Assembly (NCBI GenBank): GCA_045130475.1
Contig: JBGUPU010000044.1
Coordinates: forward strand, 62,001-126,000
Direction: 5' to 3'
DNA from: CAG-791 sp045130475
GTDB taxonomy: Bacteria > Bacillota > Clostridia > Lachnospirales > Lachnospiraceae
Length of the DNA: 64,000 bases
Under the pieces are notes generated by a model. The model made no database searches, was not told the origin of the DNA, and was given only the letters and a program-made list of their open reading frames with translations. Each line of letters opens with the position of its first letter. Within the stretch, counting starts at the first letter, position 1. A program made the position numbers and the translations under genes. Positions 1-8,511 of the stretch are shown one piece after another.

Positions 1-223
1 GAGAACTCTTGATCGAGATCAGATCCACATAGCGGGACTCCGTCTCCGCCTTGATCTGCTTTCGCACAAATTTCAGCACCGCGCCTTCCGACAGGAAGTG
101 GTGCATGCTCTCCGGTGTGATCCACACCAGATCTCCCGCCAGCATTTTCTGACAGGCATCCGCGTCTCTTTGATCAAATAATCTATATAAAAAATCTTTT
201 CCGAAATCAATGGGTGTTTTCAT
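1..223 (-). CDS. N-terminal fragment, possible SnoaL/NTF2-like domain protein
   Basis: An open frame reads leftward from ATG at 223 (MKTPIDFGKDFL...) to the window edge, giving 74 residues with no stop. The visible part has aromatic and acidic residues around DLVWITPESMHHFL, which resembles the first helices and strand of a SnoaL/NTF2-like fold; in Lachnospiraceae such a domain can precede a signalling domain, but nothing downstream is visible. The start is uncertain: a TATAAT-like box lies only about 7 bases upstream of the ATG and there is no clear Shine-Dalgarno sequence, so translation may be leaderless or begin at an inner ATG (MLAGDLVW). The family guess is weak; the reading frame is likely real. 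Confidence 0.55.
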   Translation of the reverse strand, partial: MKTPIDFGKDFLYRLFDQRDADACQKMLAGDLVWITPESMHHFLSEGAVLKFVRKQIKAETESRYVDLISIKSS

Positions 224-562
224 GTAACCATTATAACAGAGGAGAACCCATTTTTCGCCTCTTTTTCTCGTCGGTTCATATATCCATATTCCGTCATGTT
301 CCTGTTGGCGAACCGTTTTTTCAGTATTTACTACGCTAAAGCGTGATTTTGTCTCATTTTTCTGTTTCGAGACCTGTTTGAAACAGAAAAATGCTTTTCA
401 ATCAGCTGCAGCCCCGGCTGTGTCTCCGGTGCATGCCTACTTTGCAGATTGTGTCCCGAAAAGTCATGGGAAGAACACGCAGTTGCATTCTTTTGCCTGC
501 CTTGCTAAGATAAGCAGAACATGATTTTTCTCAGCAAAACAGGCATTTGTGAAAGGATCCGG
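224..562. other. Divergent intergenic region upstream of rlmH
   Basis: This 339-bp region separates the leftward fragment from rlmH and holds no convincing gene. It contains a short palindrome (ACGCT-AA-AGCGT, 334-345), a perfect 14-bp inverted repeat at 355-393, and a possible plus-strand promoter for rlmH (TTGCAT at 483-488, 17-bp spacer, TAAGAT at 506-511). The promoter match is modest. Confidence 0.5.
355..393. repeat. 14-bp inverted repeat with 11-base loop
   Basis: CATTTTTCTGTTTC at 355-368 pairs perfectly with GAAACAGAAAAATG at 380-393. Neither side is followed by a clear T-run and it lies between divergent genes, so it does not look like a terminator. It could be an operator or a leader hairpin of the rlmH-proA transcript. 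Confidence 0.7.
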
Positions 563-1048
563 ATGATCAGACTTTTGTGTGTCGGAAAAATGAAGGACAA
601 GGCACTTCAGTCTCTTGTTTCAGAATATGTCAAGCGGATCTCAGCATTCTCCAAAGTCGAAGTGCTCGAGGTCAAAGACGAACCCAATGCCCATGCGGAG
701 CGGGACGCCGAAGCCGCACGCATCAAAGACAGTGAGGCGGAGCGGGTACTCGCAAAGCTCCGCGATCAGGACCTGGTCATCCTGCTGGATCTGGGCGGAA
801 AAATGTGGGACAGCGAAAAATTTGCCCGGCATCTGGGCAGCTGGCAGTTAAAAGCAGGACAGAAAGGCGGCGACCTGGTATTTGTCATTGCCGGCTCTCT
901 GGGACCCGGCTCTTCCCTGCTCGCCCGATCGGACGAGCGCTGGAAGCTCTCGGACCTGACCTTCACCCATCTGCTCACAAGAGTGCTGATCCTGGAACAG
1001 ATCTACCGCGGATTTATGATCCTGCACGGCCGGACCTATCACAAATAA
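563..1048 (+). CDS. rlmH: 23S rRNA (pseudouridine1915-N3)-methyltransferase RlmH
   Basis: RlmH is a SPOUT-class enzyme that uses S-adenosylmethionine to methylate pseudouridine 1915 in helix 69 of 23S rRNA on assembled 70S ribosomes. The 161-residue product has the family's usual length and landmarks: an N-terminal IRLLCVGKMKD strand-loop, the knot region VFVIAGSLGPGSS (family consensus I.GG..G), and the closing EQIYRGFMILHGRTYHK. I chose ATG 563 rather than the upstream ATG 521 because it starts at the conserved MIRLLCVGK and has GAAAGGA just before it. proA follows after 46 bp with its own strong ribosome binding site and no terminator between, so the two are probably co-transcribed. Confidence 0.95.
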   Translation: MIRLLCVGKMKDKALQSLVSEYVKRISAFSKVEVLEVKDEPNAHAERDAEAARIKDSEAERVLAKLRDQDLVILLDLGGKMWDSEKFARHLGSWQLKAGQKGGDLVFVIAGSLGPGSSLLARSDERWKLSDLTFTHLLTRVLILEQIYRGFMILHGRTYHK

Positions 1049-1094
1049 ACATACAGCTGTTATGCGCTCCCGCAAACAATAAGGAGGTAGACAA

Positions 1095-2405
1095 ATGAAT
1101 ATCCGTGAAGAAGCAAAGAAAATGAAGCTGGTAGCTCCTGTGCTCGCCGCATCTTCCAATGAAATGAGAAACCATGCTCTGCTCGCCATCAAAGATGCAC
1201 TGCAGGCAAAAAAAGCGGAAATCTTTGCTGCCAATGAAAAAGACTGCACTGCAGCGGCAGAGAACGGTATCGCGCCGGCAGTCATGAAGCGCCTCGCTTT
1301 TAATGAGGCAAAGCTCACCGATGTCTGTAAGGGCATCGACCAGCTGATCTCGCTTCCCGATCCGATCGGAAAATCCCTCCTCAAGAGAGAGCTGGATGCA
1401 GGCCTGGTCCTGGAGCGGATCAGTGTCCCCATCGGTGTGATCGGAGTCATTTTCGAGGCGAGGCCGGACGCCCTGGTACAGATCTCCACCCTCTGCCTCA
1501 AGAGCGGCAACTGCGCCATCCTCAAGGGCGGCAAGGAGACAGCACAGACAAACCGTGTTCTCTTTACCATCATCCATGAGGCAGCTGTCTCTGCCGGCCT
1601 TCCCCAGTCCTGCCTGCTGCAGGCGGAGCTGCACAATGAGATCGATGAACTTCTGCAGTGCGAAAAGGATGTGGATCTCCTCATCCCCCGCGGCTCAAAT
1701 CAGTTTGTCCAGTACATTATGAACAACACCAAGATCCCGGTCATGGGACATGCGGACGGCATCTGCCACATCTACGTGGACAAGGACGTGGATATGGAGA
1801 TGGCGATCAAAATCATCATCGATGCAAAGACCCAGTACACAGCGGCCTGCAATGCCGTCGAAACAGTCCTGATCCACAGGGACATCGCCCCTGTCTTTCT
1901 CCCCCGTCTTGCACATGCCCTGAAATCCGCCGACGTGAAACTGCGGGGCACACAGGAAGCCGAGGATCTGATCTCCCGCTCTCCCGAGGCTGCAGCACAG
2001 ATCGAGATGATCGACATTATGGGAGAGGATGATTTCCGCACCGAGTACCTGGACCTGATCATCTCCCTGAAGGTCGTGGCGGATGTGGAAGAAGCGATCG
2101 ACCATATCAACCGCAACGGCTCCCATCACACAGATTCGATCCTGACCCGCGACGACGCGGCAGCGGCCCGCTTTATGCAGATGGTCGACTCCGCCGGCGT
2201 CTACCGCAACTGCTCCACACGTTTTGCGGACGGTTTCCGCTACGGTTTCGGCGCAGAAGTCGGCATCAGCACCAGCAAGCTCCATGCCCGCGGCCCCGTC
2301 GGTCTCGAAGGCCTGGTGACCTACAAATATCTGATCAGCGGCAGCGGACAGATCGTGGGCGATTACGCCAGCGGCAGAAGCAGCTTCCACTTCAAAGACC
2401 TGTGA
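1095..2405 (+). CDS. proA: Glutamate-5-semialdehyde dehydrogenase (gamma-glutamyl phosphate reductase)
   Basis: ProA reduces gamma-glutamyl phosphate to glutamate semialdehyde with NADPH, the second step of proline synthesis. The 436-residue aldehyde-dehydrogenase-fold protein shows the cofactor-binding stretch around ISVPIGVIGVIFEARPD, the LILPRGSN-like segment DLLIPRGSN, and the catalytic cysteine C252 in YTAACNAVETVL. It is slightly longer than the common 410-420 residues. AAGGAGG precedes the ATG by 7 bases. proB is not adjacent, so the glutamate kinase must be encoded elsewhere. A strong bidirectional terminator follows at 2483. Confidence 0.96.
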   Translation: MNIREEAKKMKLVAPVLAASSNEMRNHALLAIKDALQAKKAEIFAANEKDCTAAAENGIAPAVMKRLAFNEAKLTDVCKGIDQLISLPDPIGKSLLKRELDAGLVLERISVPIGVIGVIFEARPDALVQISTLCLKSGNCAILKGGKETAQTNRVLFTIIHEAAVSAGLPQSCLLQAELHNEIDELLQCEKDVDLLIPRGSNQFVQYIMNNTKIPVMGHADGICHIYVDKDVDMEMAIKIIIDAKTQYTAACNAVETVLIHRDIAPVFLPRLAHALKSADVKLRGTQEAEDLISRSPEAAAQIEMIDIMGEDDFRTEYLDLIISLKVVADVEEAIDHINRNGSHHTDSILTRDDAAAARFMQMVDSAGVYRNCSTRFADGFRYGFGAEVGISTSKLHARGPVGLEGLVTYKYLISGSGQIVGDYASGRSSFHFKDL

Positions 2406-2482
2406 TCCGTATCCGCAGAAAACAGGGACTTATAACTTCATCCTTCTTCACAAAAAATATTTTGCTGACAGATAATGAAAGC

Positions 2483-2527
2483 AAAAACCGGAATCACGGC
2501 ATTCATTTGCCGGGATTCCGGTTTTTT
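2483..2527. terminator. Bidirectional intrinsic terminator between proA and the CotH-like gene
   Basis: AAACCGGAATC pairs with GATTCCGGTTT around a nested CGGCA/TGCCG stem, with A-run on the left and T-run on the right. It suits both the rightward proA transcript and the leftward transcript ending at 2659. Confidence 0.85.
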
Positions 2528-2530
2528 TCA

Positions 2531-2582
2531 GTTTTGATTTTCCGTTTTGATTTTCCGTTTTGATTTTCAGTTTGGATTTTCC
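2531..2582. repeat. Four tandem copies of a 13-bp repeat
   Basis: GTTTTGATTTTCC occurs at 2531, 2544, 2557 (last base A) and 2570 (GTTTGGATTTTCC), followed by a partial fifth copy. It lies directly after the terminator T-run and has no coding content on either strand that I can support. Confidence 0.85.
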
Positions 2583-2658
2583 GTTTGGAAAAGATGTACC
2601 TGCAGAAATCCCTCACACAGGGTGCAGACTGCGGGAGCGAATCCCGGACCTTCCCTGC

Positions 2659-5103
2659 TCAGGGGGCAGGCTCCGCAAGAGCACGCACCGTCACAGTCAC
2701 CTTTTTCTCCCGTCCTGCATCTGCGCCGGTCTCTGCATCGGTCCCTGAAACCGCCTTCTCAGATGTATCTTCTGCGGCGAGCGAATCGCTGATGACAAGG
2801 GTTTCTCCGTCCTGTACTGTTACTGCGGATGCATTCTGCCCGTCAGATGCTGTGCCTGTGATCTCCCATCCCGCAAAGCGATATCCCTGCTCCGGATGCG
2901 CGGCAGCCTCAAAGGCTGTTCCGCGGTAGTAGTCGTTGGACCACGTCCCTCCGGGGTTGACGATCATATTGTTCCAGGAGACGGACACACCTTCTCCCGC
3001 CTCGATCCTGACCTCGTAGCGGTCTTCCAGACCCATATATTTTGCGATATTTGCGCGGTAGAGGCTCTCTTTCTCACGCACATTGTTTTTGGTCTTTTCT
3101 GCCGTGTCCTCCATCTCCGCCCAGAAAGCCTGTCCGTAATCCAGAATATACTCCCGCTCCAGATCATTGTAAAGCGCATCTAAAACCGCGCAGGCGTGAT
3201 CCGGCTCAAAGGCTGTCCTGAGCAGATCATCGATATAAGTCAGAAACTTGTCCCTGTATCCGGGGCACTGCATGACACGGCAGAAGGTATTCTTCTCATC
3301 CCGCATCAGATAGTCGATCAACTCCGAAGACCATTGTTCCGGATTGCCGTGTAGGTCGTTGGAGAGGATCTGGTCCAGGTCGTCCAGAAGGAACCTGTAA
3401 CGGCCGTCCGAATAGGGATTCTCCGGGTCCTGCTCTCCCACGTAGCGCCACATCGTGACATTGTTAAAGGGCCAGTCAGCATTGTTGAACAGAACCTCAA
3501 GGGCAAAATAGAAGAGGTAATTGTCCATGTCCACAGCAGCTTCCAGTGCCTTCTGGTTGCCCTCCTGCGTCAGGTCGCATTCAAAGAGCTTTACGATTTT
3601 CGCCCTGGTGTAAACATCGTAATCACTGGAATCAAATTTCTCAACCGCATCCGGCGTCCCCAGGCCGAACAGATCACATATATATTCCGCCGTCACGCTC
3701 GGTGTCACATCGCAGTCCGTGTAAAACCTTCCGTTGAGAAAGACGACCCCGAGACGGGCACCCGAAAGACCGGGAAATCCGCTCTCATCACTGATGATCT
3801 TGCCATATTCATTGCGGACCCCGCGGATGTGATAATTCGGAATGCCGTGAGTGCGGAAACGGACCCTGCGGAAGGAAACCGGATCTTCCGGAATGCTGAT
3901 CGCAGTGACGTTCTCAATCCCGTCCTTCTTCTGCCCGCTGTCCTTCTTTTCAGAAGATCCGGCGGTCCGGTCCGGGGAAACGGCGTCCCCTTCAGCCCCT
4001 TTCGGGACAGAACCGGCTGCTGTCAGCAGATTTCCCGCCCGGCTGTAGGAGCCGTCTTTGAAAATATCGAGGCTGAACCAGTCATCCCTGCTCTGCCGGG
4101 CTGTCGGTTCCTCAATACAGAGCGTTCTCGTCGGGAGTCCGCGGGAACTGTAACCGCTTACTTTAACTTTTGTATCCTCTTCCAGGAGGACCTCGCCCTC
4201 AGGGGAGAAAAGCGTCACATGGCAGTCCTTTTCCCATTCTTCCCCTTCCTGATAAAAATTGCCGCTACGGTCCTCTCGTTTTCCGGCTTCCAGATCCTTG
4301 CGGTAACTGCTTCCGCGGACCATGATCCCTTTGTCATAGTCAAACAGGTTGGCTGAATCCGTGCTGATGGCGGCCACGTATCCGTCGTACCGCTCAAACA
4401 CACCGGGGCCGATCACAAAGGTCCGGGTCACTGCAGGGCTGCTGTCCTCCCCCTGGATCAGGCGGGCGCGGATCGGGATCACATAGATCCCATCGGGGGC
4501 TTTCTCTGCGTAGACGCCGTTGTCGGATGCGGCGGTATAGAATTCCCGTTCCCACTGCAGGCGCTGGTTTTCAAGGGACTTTTCTTCCGGAGTTTCCTCC
4601 TCCAGAGCTGCCGCAATCTCTTTAGGATCCTTAGTCTGTGCCGGGGCCGCTCCTTTTCCGTCTGTCCCCGCAGCTGCCGCCTCCTCCAGGGCTGCCGCAG
4701 CTTCCTCGGCCGCCTCTTTTCTCATGGCAGCGATCTCTTCGGCCTTTGCTACCTCTTCTGCCTGCAGCTGCCGGATCACTTCCTCCAGATCGATCCCGTC
4801 TGTATAGAGAGGATCGTCTGCTGACGGTTCATCCCCGTTGAAGGTATAGTGGATTTCAATATCATCATCTCCGGGAATCCCTTCATCCGCACGAAGGCGC
4901 AGGACAAAGCCTTCCTCGTAAAAACCGCTGTCTGCACTGAAAGAGAGCGGCTCGCCCGCAATCCTCCCCAAAGAAGCGCGGAGCGTCCTGACCCTGTCAT
5001 ATTTAAAATAATAGAAAAAAAGCACACAAATCAGAAGCACGGACATTATCCCTGCATATAAAAGCACTGTATGCCTTCCTGAGATCGTTCTCTTCTGATT
5101 CAT
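2659..5103 (-). CDS. Membrane-anchored CotH-like protein
   Basis: The protein (814 residues from ATG 5103; a TTG six bases upstream, nearer a GGAG, is an alternative start) has one N-terminal membrane segment (about 13-35) and an extracytoplasmic remainder. Then come chitobiase-C-terminal-like beta regions (EIHYTFNGDEPS..., YVIPIRARLI), a CotH core (roughly 390-680: IPNYHIRGVRN, LEVLFNNADWPFNN, YRFLLDDLDQILSND), and a C-terminal beta repeat (YRFAGWEITG). CotH proteins are atypical kinases; B. subtilis CotH phosphorylates spore coat proteins, and many clostridial versions are surface proteins of unknown substrate. An Ala/Glu-rich coiled-coil insert (about 108-180) interrupts the first beta domain. 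It is last in a probable SPFH/zinc-ribbon/CotH transcription unit, 49 bp after its neighbour. Confidence 0.85.
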   Translation of the reverse strand: MNQKRTISGRHTVLLYAGIMSVLLICVLFFYYFKYDRVRTLRASLGRIAGEPLSFSADSGFYEEGFVLRLRADEGIPGDDDIEIHYTFNGDEPSADDPLYTDGIDLEEVIRQLQAEEVAKAEEIAAMRKEAAEEAAAALEEAAAAGTDGKGAAPAQTKDPKEIAAALEEETPEEKSLENQRLQWEREFYTAASDNGVYAEKAPDGIYVIPIRARLIQGEDSSPAVTRTFVIGPGVFERYDGYVAAISTDSANLFDYDKGIMVRGSSYRKDLEAGKREDRSGNFYQEGEEWEKDCHVTLFSPEGEVLLEEDTKVKVSGYSSRGLPTRTLCIEEPTARQSRDDWFSLDIFKDGSYSRAGNLLTAAGSVPKGAEGDAVSPDRTAGSSEKKDSGQKKDGIENVTAISIPEDPVSFRRVRFRTHGIPNYHIRGVRNEYGKIISDESGFPGLSGARLGVVFLNGRFYTDCDVTPSVTAEYICDLFGLGTPDAVEKFDSSDYDVYTRAKIVKLFECDLTQEGNQKALEAAVDMDNYLFYFALEVLFNNADWPFNNVTMWRYVGEQDPENPYSDGRYRFLLDDLDQILSNDLHGNPEQWSSELIDYLMRDEKNTFCRVMQCPGYRDKFLTYIDDLLRTAFEPDHACAVLDALYNDLEREYILDYGQAFWAEMEDTAEKTKNNVREKESLYRANIAKYMGLEDRYEVRIEAGEGVSVSWNNMIVNPGGTWSNDYYRGTAFEAAAHPEQGYRFAGWEITGTASDGQNASAVTVQDGETLVISDSLAAEDTSEKAVSGTDAETGADAGREKKVTVTVRALAEPAP

Positions 5104-5152
5104 GATCAAAGCGGCTCCGTTCTGAGACTATTGCAAGGCTCCGCACCCAGAC

Positions 5153-6712
5153 TTAATTCCTGCCCCCATGACGGCCGTGATGGTGCCCTCCTCCGAAGCC
5201 TGGTCCTCCGCCGAAACCGGGACCTCCGCCAAAACCGTGGCCTCCGCCGAGATCAGGACCCCCACCGAAGCCGGGACCCGGTCCGGGGCCATGTCCGCCG
5301 GCGCCGTGCTGGGCATTTTGCATTTTTACCCTGGACTCTGTCGTCCGGATATAGCGGTCATCCCTGCTGCGCAGACGTACTCCGCCCTCTGTCACGTAAG
5401 CCGAAGCGCGGTTCTGCTGGGCAACAGGCTTCATCTGACTGTAAAGCACTGCATTGACAATGCCCGCGGGAATCAGGGCAAAGAGCAGGGCAAAAAGGTA
5501 GGATGAAGTACTTACGTCCTCTCCTGTCAGAAGGAAGGACCCGAACATGAGAAAACAGAGGATAAATACAGCCAGAAACCAGATCGTCTGTTTGGCCCTG
5601 GAGACAGGGAGATTGCCGATCATTTTACCGGTCTGTCCGTTCATGGCAAAAAGAAAATTCTGCCCCTGCCATTTCGTGCTCAGGAGCCAGACAGGAAGGA
5701 CTGCATATTCCGTCTTCTCGTTATAGATTTTTTCACTGTGCTTGCGGGTGGTTACACTGGTATAGCCTGTGACCGTCCCCAGAAGGGCGTCCGCCGCGCT
5801 GTTTCTGGAGCGGTCCGCCGCCCTCCTTCCGCACTCCCGGCTGTCCACATCGTATTTATTTGCAAGATATCCCGGCATGTAAGCCAGCGAAAACTCCGTG
5901 ATGGCTCTGTAATCAAAGGGTTCGATGCTGTCCATGAGGTCATCGGGCATCTTCGTGGATGCATCGACAGGCACACGGCTGAAGCTGACCTTTCCTTCGC
6001 GGACGACTTCGTAATGTCTGGATCTTGTGATCTCGTATTCGCCCTGGCGGAATACTTCGTCCTGCCTTGCTTCATAGAGTCCGCTCGCGTCTACATATCC
6101 GCTGTAAAGCCAGAAGGGAACGTAGACTCCCTTGATCTCCTCCAGATGATTCGAATTGTTAAAGGACCCGGGAAGCAGGGTTTTTCCTTTGTAATAACCT
6201 TTGAGGGCATTGACGGCATCCTTCTTCTCATACTTGAAAGGAATGACATAGTCCGGTTTGAGCGTGCCCGCAAACTGTCCCGGAATGATCGTATTGTTCC
6301 CGCAGTAGGGGCATTGGGTGGCCGCCGTCGTCTCGTCGCAGATCAGCTCTGCCCCGCAGGAGGTGCAGTTGTATGCCCGCATTTTGGCGGCATCGCTGCC
6401 CCATCCGGATGCGTCGGCTGTTTCTGCCGGGGACTCCGAAGCAGCGGTATCTGCATCCGAAGGCGCCTGCCCTGTCTCTGCCTGCAGCTCTTCCCTGGCA
6501 GCGGCTGCCTGCGCGGCTTCCTTCTCCGCCTTCCTGTCGGCAGCTTCCTTGGCACTGACCGCAGAGGCATTTTTCTCTGCGTAAAGCTTCTCGATCTCCA
6601 GGACAGTAAAGGTACTGCCGCAGTAGTCACATTTCAGTTTTCCTGTTTTTCCATCAAAATGAAGTGGACCGGTACATGCCGGACACTGATAAGTCGTAAC
6701 CTGGTCTGCCAT
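5153..6712 (-). CDS. YdjG-like TFIIB-type zinc-ribbon membrane protein
   Basis: The 519-residue protein has two zinc ribbons: C10/C13/C28/C31 and C116/C119/C134/C137, joined by an Ala/Glu-rich linker of about 70 residues. A conserved middle region follows (IKGVYVPFWLYSGYVDASG, then FNREV-like beta strands), then two hydrophobic segments (TIWFLAVFILCFLMFGSF and LFALLFALIPAGIVNAVL). The C-terminus is a Gly/His/Phe-rich tail (GGGPGFGGG repeats ending HHHGRHGG) that could bind metal. Ribosome binding site GGGAGG precedes ATG 6712. The arrangement with an SPFH protein upstream recalls the B. subtilis ydjGHI membrane-stress genes; a pspA homologue is not seen here. The function is inferred from that similarity only. 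Confidence 0.8.
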   Translation of the reverse strand: MADQVTTYQCPACTGPLHFDGKTGKLKCDYCGSTFTVLEIEKLYAEKNASAVSAKEAADRKAEKEAAQAAAAREELQAETGQAPSDADTAASESPAETADASGWGSDAAKMRAYNCTSCGAELICDETTAATQCPYCGNNTIIPGQFAGTLKPDYVIPFKYEKKDAVNALKGYYKGKTLLPGSFNNSNHLEEIKGVYVPFWLYSGYVDASGLYEARQDEVFRQGEYEITRSRHYEVVREGKVSFSRVPVDASTKMPDDLMDSIEPFDYRAITEFSLAYMPGYLANKYDVDSRECGRRAADRSRNSAADALLGTVTGYTSVTTRKHSEKIYNEKTEYAVLPVWLLSTKWQGQNFLFAMNGQTGKMIGNLPVSRAKQTIWFLAVFILCFLMFGSFLLTGEDVSTSSYLFALLFALIPAGIVNAVLYSQMKPVAQQNRASAYVTEGGVRLRSRDDRYIRTTESRVKMQNAQHGAGGHGPGPGPGFGGGPDLGGGHGFGGGPGFGGGPGFGGGHHHGRHGGRN

Positions 6713-6769
6713 TTGTACCTCCCGGCTTGTTCACAAGAATGTATCCGGAAATCTTCCCTTTTCATCAAA

Positions 6770-6799
6770 GTGTGTCAGAAGGATACCCCCCTGACACAC
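6770..6799 (-). terminator. Hairpin downstream of the SPFH gene, weak terminator or attenuator
   Basis: GTGTGTCAG at 6770-6778 pairs with CTGACACAC at 6791-6799, in the 187-bp gap between the SPFH gene and the zinc-ribbon gene. On the minus strand only TTTGAT follows, so any termination would be partial. Confidence 0.4.
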
Positions 6800-6899
6800 C
6801 TGTTCATGTCTTTATTAAAATCAGTGCTTTTGGCAGATGTCTGTTTTCTGCCGCAAACATCCGTAAAGGAAAATAATGCATCAGCATTATCGTACTGTC

Positions 6900-8210
6900 T
6901 TATGCTCTGGGCTTGCCGCATCCGGAGCAGAATTTGCCGGTGTTGTCCTCCTGGCCGCAGGAAGGGCAGGTCCAGGTGCTGTCTGCTGCAACGGGTTTTG
7001 CTGTGCCGCAGGCAGGGCAGAATTTGCCCTTGTTGCCAGTCTGACCGCAGGAAGGGCAGGTCCACAGCTCAGGCTCTGCGGGCTTGGCTGTGCCGCAGTT
7101 GCTGCAGAACTTGCCGTTGTTGCCCTCAGCTCCGCAGGAAGGGCATTTCCATCCTGCTGCGCTCGGCGCCTGCATCTGGGGGGCTGCCTGCTGCTGTGCC
7201 GCAGCCTGCTGCATGAGCTGTCCGACATTGACGCCGCCGGCCTGCTGTGCCATGCCCATACCGGCAAAGCCCATCATGGCGCCGTTGGGGTTCTTTGCAG
7301 CGTCCTTCATAGCCTGGGCGTTGGCCTGGACGGTCATACCTGCCGCGATCGCCGCGTTGCCGCCTGCCGCAAGTCCGAGCTGGAGGTTCTTGATCGCCTG
7401 CTCATCTTCTTCGGAAGCCTTGACACTGCTGACTCCGCAGGTGACGATCTCAATGCCGTAAACTTTACCCCAGGTGGAGGACAGCTCCGTATTGAGCGCC
7501 TCGGAGAGCTCCTTGGTGTGGCCGGGCAGTGAGCTGTAGCGGATACCCATATCAGAGATCCTGGAGAAAGCAGGCTGCAGAGCTGTCAGAAGCTCTGAGC
7601 GCAGCTGATCGTCGATCTTGTCACGGGTATAGTCTCTGTCGACATTGCCGCAGATGTTTTTATAAAACAGGATCGGATCTGTCATCTTGTAGGTATACTC
7701 GCCGAAGCACCTTACGGAGATATCCAGATCAAGACCGATGTTTTTGTCCACTACGCGGAAGGGAACGGGGCTGGCAGTTCCGTACTTGTTTCCGATGATG
7801 TTCTTTGTATTGAAATAGTAGACGCGCTGATCATGTGCGGTCACGCCGCCGTAGGATACACGCGCAGCGAACTTTTTGAAGCTCTCCATGATCCCGCTTC
7901 CGAGGCCGCCGGAAAAAACACTGGGCTCGGTGGATGTGTCATAGGTATAGGCACCGGGCTCCGCACTGATATCAACGATCGCGCCCTGGTCCACGATGAT
8001 CATGCACTGGCCTTCATTGACCACGATCGTGGAGCCGTTGGTGATAATATTTTCGCTGCCGCCCTTATTGAGGAGGCCAGACTTGCCGGTGTGATGCTGG
8101 CCCTTGCGTACAAGGACATCGGTCGGCATTTCAGAGCAGTAAAAATAATCTTTCCACTGGTCTCCAAGTACAGAACTAAGTGAAGCACCTGCTGCTAAAA
8201 TAAGTCCCAT
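6900..8210 (-). CDS. YdjI-like SPFH-domain protein with three C-terminal zinc ribbons
   Basis: From ATG 8210, preceded by AGGAGG at ideal spacing, the product is 436 residues. An N-terminal hydrophobic MGLILAAGASLSSVLGD is followed by an SPFH/virion-core-like domain (about 20-300) and an Ala/Gln/Met-rich stretch. Three zinc ribbons then repeat the pattern CPSCG...GKFC..CG at the C-terminus (SNCGTAKP, PACGTAKP, SGCGKPRA). SPFH proteins oligomerise on membranes; the B. subtilis relative YdjI acts with YdjG/YdjH and PspA in envelope stress. The next gene encodes a YdjG-like protein, so the two likely work as a membrane complex. The upstream in-frame extension to 8333 lacks a ribosome binding site and is rejected. 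Confidence 0.88.
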   Translation of the reverse strand: MGLILAAGASLSSVLGDQWKDYFYCSEMPTDVLVRKGQHHTGKSGLLNKGGSENIITNGSTIVVNEGQCMIIVDQGAIVDISAEPGAYTYDTSTEPSVFSGGLGSGIMESFKKFAARVSYGGVTAHDQRVYYFNTKNIIGNKYGTASPVPFRVVDKNIGLDLDISVRCFGEYTYKMTDPILFYKNICGNVDRDYTRDKIDDQLRSELLTALQPAFSRISDMGIRYSSLPGHTKELSEALNTELSSTWGKVYGIEIVTCGVSSVKASEEDEQAIKNLQLGLAAGGNAAIAAGMTVQANAQAMKDAAKNPNGAMMGFAGMGMAQQAGGVNVGQLMQQAAAQQQAAPQMQAPSAAGWKCPSCGAEGNNGKFCSNCGTAKPAEPELWTCPSCGQTGNKGKFCPACGTAKPVAADSTWTCPSCGQEDNTGKFCSGCGKPRA

Positions 8211-8301
8211 GTGTAACCTCCTATAAAAAAATGCTTGTTTTATGGTTTTGCAAATGCCCGGACATCCCGGGTATTTGAGATGCTTTTCTCTGCTGCTTAC
8301 A

Positions 8302-8478
8302 TCACATTTGATGCCGCACGACGGTATATTCATCTCCCCCCTGGTAATAGGGGCAGGAGGAATGTCTGTCCGTCACGAAACGCACATAGTCGTCCTCGTC
8401 CATATCCGCTTCGCAGACATAGTCGCCGTAATCGTCGTCATATGCGCACAGAGCGCAGCTGTCACATTCGTTTTGCAT
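8302..8478 (-). CDS. Small Cys- and Asp-rich DUF6472-type protein
   Basis: A 58-residue frame starts at ATG 8478, 33 bp after the S41 protease stop, and ends at TGA 8302. It begins MQNECDSCALCAYDDDYGDY, continues with an EADMDEDD acidic patch, a C42-PYY motif and a closing DEYTVVRHQM. Cysteines at 5, 8, 11, 22 and 42 suggest metal or Fe-S binding. The pattern CDSC..Y.YDEEY...C....DED...R......CPYY...DEY..VRHQM is what I recall of the DUF6472 family in Lachnospiraceae; that recollection was not checked. Its function is unknown. It is probably co-transcribed with the protease gene. Confidence 0.8.
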   Translation of the reverse strand: MQNECDSCALCAYDDDYGDYVCEADMDEDDYVRFVTDRHSSCPYYQGGDEYTVVRHQM

Positions 8479-8511
8479 AAATCGTCTTTTCTGTATTTCT
8501 GTGTCCGGGGA

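Noticed and set aside
355..393. Intrinsic terminator
   Set aside because: There is no T-run on either strand and the flanking genes diverge.
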